64,000 nt of DNA from NCBI GenBank assembly GCA_034436555.1, contig DAOTUU010000030.1, forward strand, positions 1-64,000. Direction: 5' to 3'. Positions 33,137-39,978 of the stretch are shown piece by piece (positions within the stretch are counted from its first letter, which is position 1; every line of letters starts with the position of its first letter). This DNA is from JAFMJV01 sp034436555. GTDB taxonomy: Bacteria > Chloroflexota > Limnocylindria > Limnocylindrales > CSP1-4. The position numbers and the translations under genes are program-made. The notes under the pieces are model-generated. The model worked only from the letters and a program-made list of their open reading frames with translations, did not search any database and was not told where the DNA came from.

Positions 33137-33862
33137 ATGATGCCCCTCGTGAACCCCGCCGCCCCCCGCCGCTCGCTCCGATTCCGACATCGGGTCACCG
33201 TGCCGGGGGGCGTGGCCATGCTGGCCATGCTGCTCGGGGCATGCGCGTCCAGCACTCCGCCGCTGTCCACACCGCCGTCCGAGCCGTCGCCACCGTCGCA
33301 GTCGCCCGTGCCGTCGCCCGTGCCTCCGCCGTCGCCGTTGCCTCCGCCGTCGCCGCCCGCCGCATCCGCGTCGGTCCCACAGACCCCGCGCGTGACGTCG
33401 ATCCCGCTCCCCAGCCGCCGACCCGCCGCCACCACGCCCGCCACCACGCCCGCCACCGCGACCCCCGCCGCCACCGCGACCCCCGCCACCTCAGCCGATC
33501 CGTTCGCGGGCATCCCGCCGCTGCGCGAGGACCTCCAGCTTCCGAAGGGCGAGTTCACCGTCACGCCCGACAGCAGCCCGGACATGGTGGTCGGTGTCGC
33601 CGCGCCGTTCACCCTGGGTCACTGTGGACTCTACTCGCCGGTCGACCTCGACGGCAGCCTGTGGATGCCGGTCGGCGGCATGGATCCGAAGGGTGGTCCC
33701 ATCGACGCAGACACCGAGATCGGCCGGCTCATCAACAGCACGCCCGGAGATGTCGTGCTGGTGAACCACGAGCGCCTGGACTGGCGGTCCAAGAGGAATC
33801 CGCGCGTGGTCGTGTCGTTTCGCCGGATGGATGGGACCTGGGACTATCCCCGCTGCATGTGA
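33137..33862 (+). CDS. Lipoprotein with Pro/Ser/Thr-rich linker and unknown C-terminal domain
   Basis: This 241-residue protein has a basic start and a hydrophobic segment ending in MLLGACASS, a lipobox with Cys at about residue 36. A linker of about 80 residues of PSPP, PPSP and ATTPAT words follows. The C-terminal domain of about 110 residues contains TLGHCGLYSPVDLDGSLWMPVGG and ends FRRMDGTWDYPRCM, with two Cys that may pair. I do not recognise this domain. It should be displayed on the outer face of the membrane. The gene is divergent from the sulfite oxidase-like gene. Confidence 0.72.
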   Translation: MMPLVNPAAPRRSLRFRHRVTVPGGVAMLAMLLGACASSTPPLSTPPSEPSPPSQSPVPSPVPPPSPLPPPSPPAASASVPQTPRVTSIPLPSRRPAATTPATTPATATPAATATPATSADPFAGIPPLREDLQLPKGEFTVTPDSSPDMVVGVAAPFTLGHCGLYSPVDLDGSLWMPVGGMDPKGGPIDADTEIGRLINSTPGDVVLVNHERLDWRSKRNPRVVVSFRRMDGTWDYPRCM

Positions 33863-33880
33863 GGCGACCGGGTCGGGCGA

Positions 33881-34159
33881 TCACGCTTCGTCGAGCGCGC
33901 GGCCCATGGCGCGCAGGATGACGCGCGACGCCTCGGCCGACTTGCCGCCCAGTCGCTGACCCTCCTCCTGGTCCAGCGCCGCGCTCAGGTCGCCCATCGC
34001 CTGGTCCAGGAACGGCGTGCGCCGCAGCGCACCCTCGGCGAAGGCTCGCTCCAGCCGCGCGATCACGGCACGGCCGTTGTCCACGGCGTGGCCCGTGCGG
34101 TCGATGACCGCCCGGATCTCCGAGCGCGCCTGGTCTGCGGCCAGCCCGGCCGTACCCAT
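33881..34159 (-). CDS. Small helical hypothetical protein
   Basis: This 92-residue protein is probably all-helical and amphipathic (SEIRAVIDRTGHAVDNGRAVIARLERAFAEGALRR, then LDQAMGDLSAALDQEEGQRL). I do not recognise a family. It starts three bases after the acetyltransferase stop on the same strand and is therefore the second gene of a two-gene unit. It may be a helper of that enzyme or a coiled-coil protein; nothing in the sequence decides this. Confidence 0.5.
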   Translation of the reverse strand: MGTAGLAADQARSEIRAVIDRTGHAVDNGRAVIARLERAFAEGALRRTPFLDQAMGDLSAALDQEEGQRLGGKSAEASRVILRAMGRALDEA

Positions 34160-34162
34160 CGC

Positions 34163-34762
34163 TCAGCCTGCTCCGGGCGTCGGCAGGGCGGCGCCAAGGC
34201 CGGGCCACTCATCGCGCAGGATGCCCATGAGGACCTCGTCCCACCACCGGTCGTCCCTCGCGATCGCGCTTCGCAGTCGTCCCTCCTCGGTGAAGCCAGC
34301 CTTGCGATAGCTCCGGATGGCGCGCTCATTGAACGCGAACACGGAAAGGCCGACGCGATGGAGGCCCATCCGCTCGAACGCCAGCCAGAGCATCAGCCGC
34401 GTCGCCTCGGTGCCGAAGCCGCGACCCCATGCGTCGTGCTCGCCGATCGTGATGTGGAACAGCACCGACCCGTTGTCGCCGTCGAGCGAGCTGAAGGTGG
34501 TCAGTCCGATGAGTCGATCGGTGATGGATTCGTGGATCCCGTATGCGACGCTGGAGGGGGCGAGCAGCCGGGCCTGGAAGAACCGGTCGACCTCTTCCTG
34601 GGGCATGGGCCGCGTGGAGTAGCGAGTCAGTCGCGTCAGTTCCGGGTCGCGGTACCAGCGGCTGATCGTCGGCAGGTTCTCCGGGCGATGGCGGCGCAGG
34701 GTCACGAGATGACCGCCCAGGACCGGCGGATTCCAGGAGCCGTGTTCCAGCGTGGCAGTCAT
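34163..34762 (-). CDS. GNAT-family N-acetyltransferase (RimJ/RimL-like)
   Basis: This 199-residue protein should acetylate an amine with acetyl-CoA. TLRRHRPENLPTISRWYRDPELTRL opens the fold. DAWGRGFGTEATRLMLWLAFERMGLHRVGLSVFAFNERAIRSYRKAGFTEEGRLR holds the acetyl-CoA loop (RGFGT) and the family's C-terminal part. WWDEVLMGILRDEW closes it. This is the RimJ/RimL subgroup; the target could be a protein N-terminus, an aminoglycoside-like compound or a small amine. TACCAT at 34770-34775 is seven bases upstream of the ATG. Confidence 0.9.
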   Translation of the reverse strand: MTATLEHGSWNPPVLGGHLVTLRRHRPENLPTISRWYRDPELTRLTRYSTRPMPQEEVDRFFQARLLAPSSVAYGIHESITDRLIGLTTFSSLDGDNGSVLFHITIGEHDAWGRGFGTEATRLMLWLAFERMGLHRVGLSVFAFNERAIRSYRKAGFTEEGRLRSAIARDDRWWDEVLMGILRDEWPGLGAALPTPGAG

Positions 34763-34769
34763 CGTGGCG

Positions 34770-34775
34770 ATGGTA
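34770..34775 (-). promoter_or_regulatory. -10 box of the GNAT gene
   Basis: TACCAT on the minus strand ends seven bases before the ATG at 34762. It is identical in word and spacing to the aminotransferase promoter at 3955. Confidence 0.5.
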
Positions 34776-34860
34776 CCGCGACGTGGCGGGCGGACCGGGA
34801 TGCCGGTCCGTGGCCCGCCCCCGTCCCCCCAGCCTGCCATGTCCGCGCCCGGCCGTCGGT

Positions 34861-34866
34861 TACGCT
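34861..34866 (+). promoter_or_regulatory. -10 box of the DNA ligase gene
   Basis: TACGCT ends seven bases before the ATG at 34874 and supports that start within a longer open frame. Confidence 0.45.
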
Positions 34867-34873
34867 CCCGTCC

Positions 34874-36655
34874 ATGCAGCGCTGGATCGCGGTCGCCGAC
34901 GCGGTGGCGGCCACCCGCAGCACCACCGCCAAGATCGCGACCGTCGCGGAGTACCTGCGCGCACTGGCGCCCGACGCGCTTCCCGCGGCCGTCGTGTTCC
35001 TGTCCGGTCGGCCCTTCCCGGAGCGTGACGCCCGGACGACCGGCCTGGGCTGGGCCACGCTCGCGGCGGTGGCCGGGGAGATCGCGGCGGTCGCCACCGC
35101 CCGCGCGGCCGCCGCTCCCGCCGCTCTCGCCCGCGCGGCCCCGGCCACGCCCCACGCCGACGCCCTTCCTGCCACGTCGCTCGGCGCGGCCTATGATCGC
35201 AGCTCCGATCTGGGCACCGCCGTGGGGGACCTCCTCACGAGCGCGGGACACGCGTCCGTCGGTGACCCGCCCAGCGTCCCGGACGTCGCGGCCGCGTTCG
35301 CCTCCATCGCTGACGCGCGCGGGTCGGCCGCGAAGGCCGGCGTCCTCGCGGACCTCCTCCGGCGGTCCGATCCCGACACCGCCCGGGGCATCGCCAAGAT
35401 CCTCAGCGGCGAGCTGCGCATCGGTCTGCGCGGCGGCCACCTGGAGGCGGCCATCGCCCGCGCGTTCGACCGACCGCTGACCGATGTGCAATGGGCCGGG
35501 ATGCTCACGGGCGACATCGGCCGGACCGCGGAACTCGCCCGTGACGATCGCCTGGGCACCGCCCGGATGAGCCTGTTCCACCCGCTCACCAGCATGCTCG
35601 CGTCGCCCGCAGCGGACGAGGCAGCGGTGCTGGCCCGGATGGTGCCGCCGGCGTGGGTGGAGGACAAGTACGACGGCATCCGCGCCCAGCTGCACCGCCA
35701 GGGCGGCGAGGTCCGGCTCTACAGCCGCGACCTCCGCGACGTCTCGGACCAGTTCCCGGAGGTGGTCGCGGCCGCGCGCGACCTGCCCTGGGACGGCATC
35801 CTCGATGGCGAGCTGCTGGCCTGGAGGGAAGGCGTCGCCCTGCCGTTCCTCCAGCTCCAGGCGCGCCTGGGGCGCAAGCGCCCGGGTGCCGCGATCCTCG
35901 CCCGGGTCCCGGTGATCTTCGTCGCGTTCGACGTGCTCGCCCTGGCGTCCGTCTCCGGTGCACCGGTGGCACCGCTGCTGCACCACCCGCTCAGGGACCG
36001 GCGCCGGCACCTTGAGTCACTCGGCCTTGAGGCCACTCCCGGTCTTGGGCTGGCCGCGCTCCAGACCGCCGCGACGGCGCAGGAGCTCGTCGCGGTCTTC
36101 ACAGCCAGTCAGGCGCGCGGCAACGAGGGGCTGATGATCAAGGACCCCGACTCGATCTACCAGCCCGGCCGGCGCGGCCACGCCTGGCTGAAGCTGAAGC
36201 GCCCCATGACCACGCTCGACTGCGTGGTGGTGGGCGTGGAGGTGGGCCACGGCCGGCGCCACGGTGTGCTGTCGGACTACACCTTCGCGGTCCTGGACGA
36301 CCGACCCGACGCTCCTGAGGGCCGCCTGGTCACGATCGGCAAGGCCTATTCCGGGCTCACCGACGCCGAGATCGCGGAGATGACCCGCTGGTTCACCGAC
36401 CACACGCTCAGCGTCCACGGTCGGTACCGCGTCGTGGAGCCCACGGTCGTCGTGGAGATCGCGTTCGACGTGCTTCATCGCTCCACCCGTCACGCATCCG
36501 GGTTCGCCATGCGCTTCCCGCGCATCGTGCGCATCCGGGACGACAAGCACCCTGACGAGGTGGACCGGCTGTCCACGGTCGCGTCACTCCACGATCGGCT
36601 GGAGTCCGCCGGCCGGTACACGGTCCTGACGCGGGAGGCACGGTCAGGCCCGTGA
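34874..36655 (+). CDS. ATP-dependent DNA ligase (archaeal/LigB type)
   Basis: This 593-residue ligase seals nicks with ATP. An N-terminal DNA-binding domain (about 1-240, with IAKILSGELRIGLRGGHLEAAIARAF) is followed by the adenylation motif EDKYDGIRAQLH with the nucleophilic Lys at 265. SRDLRDVSDQFPEV, LDGELLAW, FDVLAL, GNEGLMIKDPDSIY and WLKLKRPM are the remaining nucleotidyltransferase motifs, in order. The OB-fold domain ends RFPRIVRIRDDKHPDEVD. The architecture matches archaeal and mycobacterial LigB enzymes rather than the NAD-dependent LigA. No Ku or LigD primase gene is near. Likely role: repair. Confidence 0.93.
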   Translation: MQRWIAVADAVAATRSTTAKIATVAEYLRALAPDALPAAVVFLSGRPFPERDARTTGLGWATLAAVAGEIAAVATARAAAAPAALARAAPATPHADALPATSLGAAYDRSSDLGTAVGDLLTSAGHASVGDPPSVPDVAAAFASIADARGSAAKAGVLADLLRRSDPDTARGIAKILSGELRIGLRGGHLEAAIARAFDRPLTDVQWAGMLTGDIGRTAELARDDRLGTARMSLFHPLTSMLASPAADEAAVLARMVPPAWVEDKYDGIRAQLHRQGGEVRLYSRDLRDVSDQFPEVVAAARDLPWDGILDGELLAWREGVALPFLQLQARLGRKRPGAAILARVPVIFVAFDVLALASVSGAPVAPLLHHPLRDRRRHLESLGLEATPGLGLAALQTAATAQELVAVFTASQARGNEGLMIKDPDSIYQPGRRGHAWLKLKRPMTTLDCVVVGVEVGHGRRHGVLSDYTFAVLDDRPDAPEGRLVTIGKAYSGLTDAEIAEMTRWFTDHTLSVHGRYRVVEPTVVVEIAFDVLHRSTRHASGFAMRFPRIVRIRDDKHPDEVDRLSTVASLHDRLESAGRYTVLTREARSGP

Positions 36656-36682
36656 CGGCGGCCCCCGGCCCGGTGCGATGCG

Positions 36683-37813
36683 ATGATGCGGCGGATGGAC
36701 CCCTTCCTTGCCGACGAACAGAGGGTCGCCGCCATCCGTGCGGCCCTGCCCGCGACCGGCGCCGGCATCTTCCTGGATGTCGCATCCGCGGGACCGCTGC
36801 CTGCCGAGACCGACCGGGCGCTGCGCGAGGCGGACGAATGGCAGCTGCGGGTGGGTCGCGGCGGCCCGGACCATGCGGCGGATGCCGAGCAGCGGCGTGA
36901 TGAGGCATCCGGCGTCGTCGCCGCGATCCTGGGCGCCGTCCCGGACCGGGTGCTCACGACGATGGGTGTCCGGACCGTCACGGGAGCCGTCCTGGGTGCC
37001 CTGATGCCCGCGACCGCCAGCCTCACCGTGGCCCCGGGGGTGGAGCCGACGATGGCGCACGCGGCGCGGACGTTCGCCGCGGCACGCGGCTGGTCAATCG
37101 CGGATGCCTCGGATGCGCCGGGTGGCGTGTCGTTCGTGCCCGCCGTGCGCGCAGACGATGGGATGCCCGCGGACCTGGGCGCGCACGCGGCGCGAGTGCG
37201 GGCGGCGGGTGGCCTGCTCGTCGCCGATGTCACGCTGGCCGCGGGCACGACCGACCTCGCGGTGTCCGACCTTGGCGCGGACGCCGTGCTCCTGGCGACC
37301 GATCGGTGGCTGCTGGGCCCGGACGGGACCGCGGCCGCCTGGCTGGCGCCGCACCTGGGCGATCGGGCGCTGGAGCGCGCCCGTGCGCTGGTCGACCCGC
37401 TGCCGCGCCGGGAGGCGCTCGGCCTGGGTCGGAGCCTGGGCTGGCTGTTGATGGTGGTGGGGCTCCCGTGGGCCGTCGCTCGCACGCGCCTGTGCGCGAC
37501 CCACCTCCGTTCCGCGCTCGCGGCGATCGAGGGCGTGACGATCAAGGGGTCCGCTGCGGAACCCGCGGCGCTGACCGTGTTCTCGATCGCGGGCTGGGAT
37601 GCGGACGTCGCGGCCGACGAACTGGGTCGGCGGATCTTCGCGATCACCGGCCGCGGCCCTGATGCCATCCGGGCGAGCGTCGGACCCTGGTCCACGCTCG
37701 CCGAGCTCGATCGGTTCTCGGCCGCCGCCGCGGAGCTCGCCGCCCACACGCCCGAGACGCTGCCCCGACGTCCGCCGCTCGCCATCCTGGGCCAGGGCCA
37801 CCAGCATGGCTGA
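36683..37813 (+). CDS. Class V aminotransferase homologue lacking the PLP lysine
   Basis: This protein of about 376 residues resembles cysteine desulfurase/isopenicillin-epimerase-like class V enzymes. IFLDVASAGPLPAETDRAL opens it, and LLVADVTLAAGTTDLAVSDLGADAVLLATDRWLLGPDGTAAAWL matches the PLP region. Active members read D-x-x-x-x-GHKWLxGPxG; here the HK is DR, so the Schiff-base lysine is Arg (residue 208 counting from the first ATG). It cannot bind PLP in the normal way. A second in-frame ATG at 36695 is also possible. The stop overlaps the next start in ATGGCTGA. Role unknown. Confidence 0.78.
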   Translation: MMRRMDPFLADEQRVAAIRAALPATGAGIFLDVASAGPLPAETDRALREADEWQLRVGRGGPDHAADAEQRRDEASGVVAAILGAVPDRVLTTMGVRTVTGAVLGALMPATASLTVAPGVEPTMAHAARTFAAARGWSIADASDAPGGVSFVPAVRADDGMPADLGAHAARVRAAGGLLVADVTLAAGTTDLAVSDLGADAVLLATDRWLLGPDGTAAAWLAPHLGDRALERARALVDPLPRREALGLGRSLGWLLMVVGLPWAVARTRLCATHLRSALAAIEGVTIKGSAAEPAALTVFSIAGWDADVAADELGRRIFAITGRGPDAIRASVGPWSTLAELDRFSAAAAELAAHTPETLPRRPPLAILGQGHQHG

Positions 37814-38216
37814 TCCCGTCGCGCCCGCGCCGCGCCCGCCCGTCAAGGAGCGCTCCGAACTGGAGATCCGCTGGCGCCAGGCGCGCAATCCGCCGCCCCC
37901 GGTCCTGCGCGCGGTGCTCGCCAACCTGGGGGTCGCGGCGGTGGGCGGCCTCATCCTGCTGGCGTACGACTGGCTGGCGGTCCGCGCCGACCTGCCCGGA
38001 GGGGACCTGCGGACGCTGGCGGTCGCGGTCTACGCGGTCGTGGTGGTCGTCGCCGGGAGCTTCCTCACCTACCTCTGGGTGGAGCTGCCCACGGGCGCCT
38101 CCGGTGAGAGGCGCCGCTCGCCGTGGGCCGCCCTCCTGGGCTTCTTCGCCTCGATCCCCATCGTCTACCTGGCGCTGGTCATCATCTTCCAGGTCCTGCG
38201 CCCGGCCCTCGGCTGA
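37806..38216 (+). CDS. Small membrane protein coupled to the class V homologue
   Basis: This 136-residue protein has a basic, Pro-rich N-terminus of about 38 residues. Three transmembrane helices follow (VLANLGVAAVGGLILLAYDWL, LAVAVYAVVVVVAGSFLTYLWV and WAALLGFFASIPIVYLALVIIFQVL). I do not recognise a family. The ATG overlaps the upstream stop by eight bases (ATGGCTGA), so it is translated together with the degenerate class V protein. That link suggests joint function at the membrane, but no direct evidence exists. Confidence 0.7.
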   Translation: MADPVAPAPRPPVKERSELEIRWRQARNPPPPVLRAVLANLGVAAVGGLILLAYDWLAVRADLPGGDLRTLAVAVYAVVVVVAGSFLTYLWVELPTGASGERRRSPWAALLGFFASIPIVYLALVIIFQVLRPALG

Positions 38217-38239
38217 TCGACCGGACGCGCCAAGCGCGC

Positions 38240-38245
38240 TAGCAT
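38240..38245 (+). promoter_or_regulatory. -10 box of the tRNA gene
   Basis: TAGCAT lies 15 bases before the tRNA 5' end at 38261. The -35 region is not clear. Confidence 0.4.
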
Positions 38246-38260
38246 CGAGGCCGGACCGAT

Positions 38261-38336
38261 GGGGGAGTAGCTCAACGGTCAGAGCGGTCGGCTTATATCC
38301 GACTGGTTCCAGGTTCGAATCCTGGCTCCCCTACCA
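38261..38336 (+). tRNA. tRNA-Ile with UAU anticodon
   Basis: This 76-base cloverleaf has the CCA end encoded. The acceptor stem GGGGGAG pairs with CTCCCCT, with a G-U pair at position 1-72. The D stem is GCTC/GAGC and the anticodon stem GTCGG/CCGAC (five perfect pairs) with loop CTTATAT. The T stem is CCAGG/CCTGG with loop TTCGAAT. The loop places T-A-T at 34-36, so the tRNA reads AUA without needing a lysidine-modified CAU anticodon. A73 fits isoleucine identity. Most bacteria use a CAU/lysidine tRNA for this codon. Confidence 0.9.
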
Positions 38337-38395
38337 GTCCCACGCTCCAGGGGCAGTCCGACACCCGATCCGGTCAGCCCGCGATGGCCCTGCAC

Positions 38396-38401
38396 TACAC
38401 T
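38396..38401 (+). promoter_or_regulatory. -10 box of the bactofilin gene
   Basis: TACACT lies about 85 bases before the ATG at 38486. That start has a perfect AGGAGG ribosome site at 38476-38481, so this mRNA is led and not leaderless. Confidence 0.45.
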
Positions 38402-38485
38402 TGCCCGTCCGGGGCCCCGACGCGCGACCGTCCCGGCTGCCGCCTGCTCGTCGCGACTCGCCGCGCAGGGCCACCAGGAGGATCC

Positions 38486-39043
38486 ATGTTCAGCCGCAAC
38501 TCCGATCGACCCGCACCGCCCGGGACCGCGCCGGTGCCCGGCGTGCGTGATGTGTCGCCGCCCATGCCGGCCTCCCAGATGCACCTCGAGACCACGGTCG
38601 TCGCGCGAGGAGACCGCATCGAGGGGACCGTGCGCGCCGCGGAGACCCTGCGGGTGCTCGGCTCCGTGGAGGGGCGCATCGAGGCGACGACCGTGGTCAT
38701 CGAGGACGGCGCGCACGTGAACGCCGACGTGCTGGCGGACGAGGTGGTCATCGCGGGCGAGTACAGCGGCAAGCTCGTGTGCAAGCAGCGCCTGGAGGTG
38801 CGGCCCAGCGGACGTGTCGCCGGCCAGATCGAGACGCTGCGACTGATGCTCCACGAGGGCGCCGCGGTGGACGGCGAGCTGAAGATGCTCAAGCAGCCCG
38901 GTCTCGCCGAGGCGGAGGCCATCCGCGCCGGGTCCGTGCGCGGCCCGGTGGAGACGGTCGGGCTGCGCGGCGCGGCGTTCAGCCCGCCGAGCGCGCCCGG
39001 CACGCGCGTCCCCATGCCCCCGGGTGCCGAGCCGATCGGCTGA
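38486..39043 (+). CDS. Bactofilin (polymer-forming cytoskeletal protein)
   Basis: This 185-residue protein has a proline-rich N-terminal tail, a bactofilin core (about residues 30-135) and a Pro/Gly-rich C-terminal tail. The core repeats short beta turns: VVARGDRIEGTVRAAETLRVLGSVEGRIEATTVVIEDGAHVNADVLADEVVIAGEYSGKLVCKQRLEVRPSGRVAGQI. This is the right-handed beta-helix of bactofilins, which form membrane-linked filaments in cell shape and polarity. The ATG has AGGAGG five bases upstream. A hairpin at 39073-39103 separates it from the convergent zinc-ribbon gene. Confidence 0.92.
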   Translation: MFSRNSDRPAPPGTAPVPGVRDVSPPMPASQMHLETTVVARGDRIEGTVRAAETLRVLGSVEGRIEATTVVIEDGAHVNADVLADEVVIAGEYSGKLVCKQRLEVRPSGRVAGQIETLRLMLHEGAAVDGELKMLKQPGLAEAEAIRAGSVRGPVETVGLRGAAFSPPSAPGTRVPMPPGAEPIG

Positions 39044-39057
39044 TCGGCTGATCGGCC
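39034..39057. repeat. Three tandem 8-bp GATCGGCT/C units
   Basis: GATCGGCT starts at 39034 and 39042, and GATCGGCC at 39050. The array covers the bactofilin stop codon. Probably simple slippage. Confidence 0.5.
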
Positions 39058-39072
39058 GGGCGTCCGAATCCG

Positions 39073-39103
39073 CGACCCCCGGGCCAGGTGGCCGCGGGGG
39101 TCG
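39073..39103. terminator. Hairpin between convergent bactofilin and zinc-ribbon genes
   Basis: CGACCCCCG (39073-39081) pairs with CGGGGGTCG (39095-39103), and an inner GGCC-AGGT-GGCC extends the stem with one bulged base. It can act on both strands. No T-run is present. Confidence 0.65.
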
Positions 39104-39141
39104 TGTCGTGTCTGGATCGGGCGTCGGCCGGACGCCCCGGC

Positions 39142-39594
39142 TCAGCCGCGACGCCGCGCGAAGCAGTCGGTGCAGTAGACCGGCTTGCCGCTGGTGGGGC
39201 GGAACGGGACCCGCGCGGTCTTGCCGCAGTCGGAGCAGGTCGCGTCGAACATCTCGCGCGGCGGACGGTCGTTGTAGCTGCGCGAACCGCCGCCGCCGCC
39301 ACCACCGCCACCGGAATAGCCGCCGCCGCCGCTGTACCCGCCACCGGAATAGCCGCCGCTCGAGTAGACGCCGCCCGCTCCGGTGTACCCGCCGGTGTAC
39401 CCTCCGCGGCTCCCGCCGCCCCCGGACGCACCGGAGCCCGTGCCGCCGTTGCGCTGGGACTTGCGCTGGGCACGGCAGGTGGAGCACCGGCGAGGCTCAG
39501 AGAACCCGCGATCCGCGTAGAACTCCTGCTCGCTCGCCGTGAAGGTGAACTCCTGGCCGCAGTCGCTGCAGGTCAGGACCTTGTCCGCGTACAT
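39142..39594 (-). CDS. CxxC zinc-ribbon protein with Gly/Tyr linker (copy 2)
   Basis: This 150-residue paralogue of the protein at 29275-29634 opens MYADKVLTCSDCGQEFTFTASEQEFYADRGF followed by RRCSTCRAQRK. The central linker is longer, with GGYSGGGYSGGGGYSGGGG-type repeats. The end has CSDCGKTARVPFRP and VYCTDCFARRRG. Promoter at 39714-39741, leader about 113 nt. A small hairpin at 39599-39616 holds the GGAG ribosome site, which may tune translation. The N-terminal YADK/LTCxDC start is the usual family start. It probably has the same role as copy 1. Confidence 0.85.
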   Translation of the reverse strand: MYADKVLTCSDCGQEFTFTASEQEFYADRGFSEPRRCSTCRAQRKSQRNGGTGSGASGGGGSRGGYTGGYTGAGGVYSSGGYSGGGYSGGGGYSGGGGGGGGGSRSYNDRPPREMFDATCSDCGKTARVPFRPTSGKPVYCTDCFARRRG

Positions 39595-39598
39595 GAAT

Positions 39599-39616
39599 GA
39601 GCAACCACTCCTGCTC
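39599..39616 (-). promoter_or_regulatory. Hairpin enclosing the ribosome site of zinc-ribbon gene 2
   Basis: In the mRNA, GAGCA and TGCTC pair around GGAGTGGT, so the GGAG ribosome site sits in the loop five bases before the ATG region. Zinc-ribbon gene 1 has a smaller CAC-GGA-GTG hairpin at the same place. Confidence 0.45.
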
Positions 39617-39713
39617 GTGCCGGGGCCCGCGACCGTGACCTCGCGGGGACCGTGAGAGGAGTGATCGTGTACCGGCCGTTCTTGTGCCCGCTGACCGGGC
39701 ATCTGACCGCCGC

Positions 39714-39741
39714 ATCGTAGCGCATGGATTCCAGAGCGCAA
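39714..39741 (-). promoter_or_regulatory. Promoter of zinc-ribbon gene 2 (-35 TTGCGC, -10 TACGAT)
   Basis: On the minus strand, TTGCGC (39736-39741) and TACGAT (39714-39719) are 16 bases apart. Confidence 0.55.
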
Positions 39742-39978
39742 GCCCCGAATCGCACGATCCCTGCATAGACGATAGCACCGGTCGTCGGAGCGCGCAGACA
39801 GCCGCTCGACGCCGCGCGACCCGCGCGCGCCGCCGCCGGTCCCAGCCCGCGCGTCCCCCATTCGTCAGGGGGCCGGGGCAAGCATCTCCGGCCATACTGA
39901 GTTCGGCCGCCGCTCCCACGCACCGGTCGTGCGCGTCGATCCCCGGCGCCTGCCACCGTACTCCCGGAAAGGACGCAC

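Noticed and set aside
33290..33490. Pro/Ser/Thr DNA repeats in the lipoprotein at 33137 as a regulatory array
   Set aside because: They keep reading frame and encode the linker between lipobox and folded domain.
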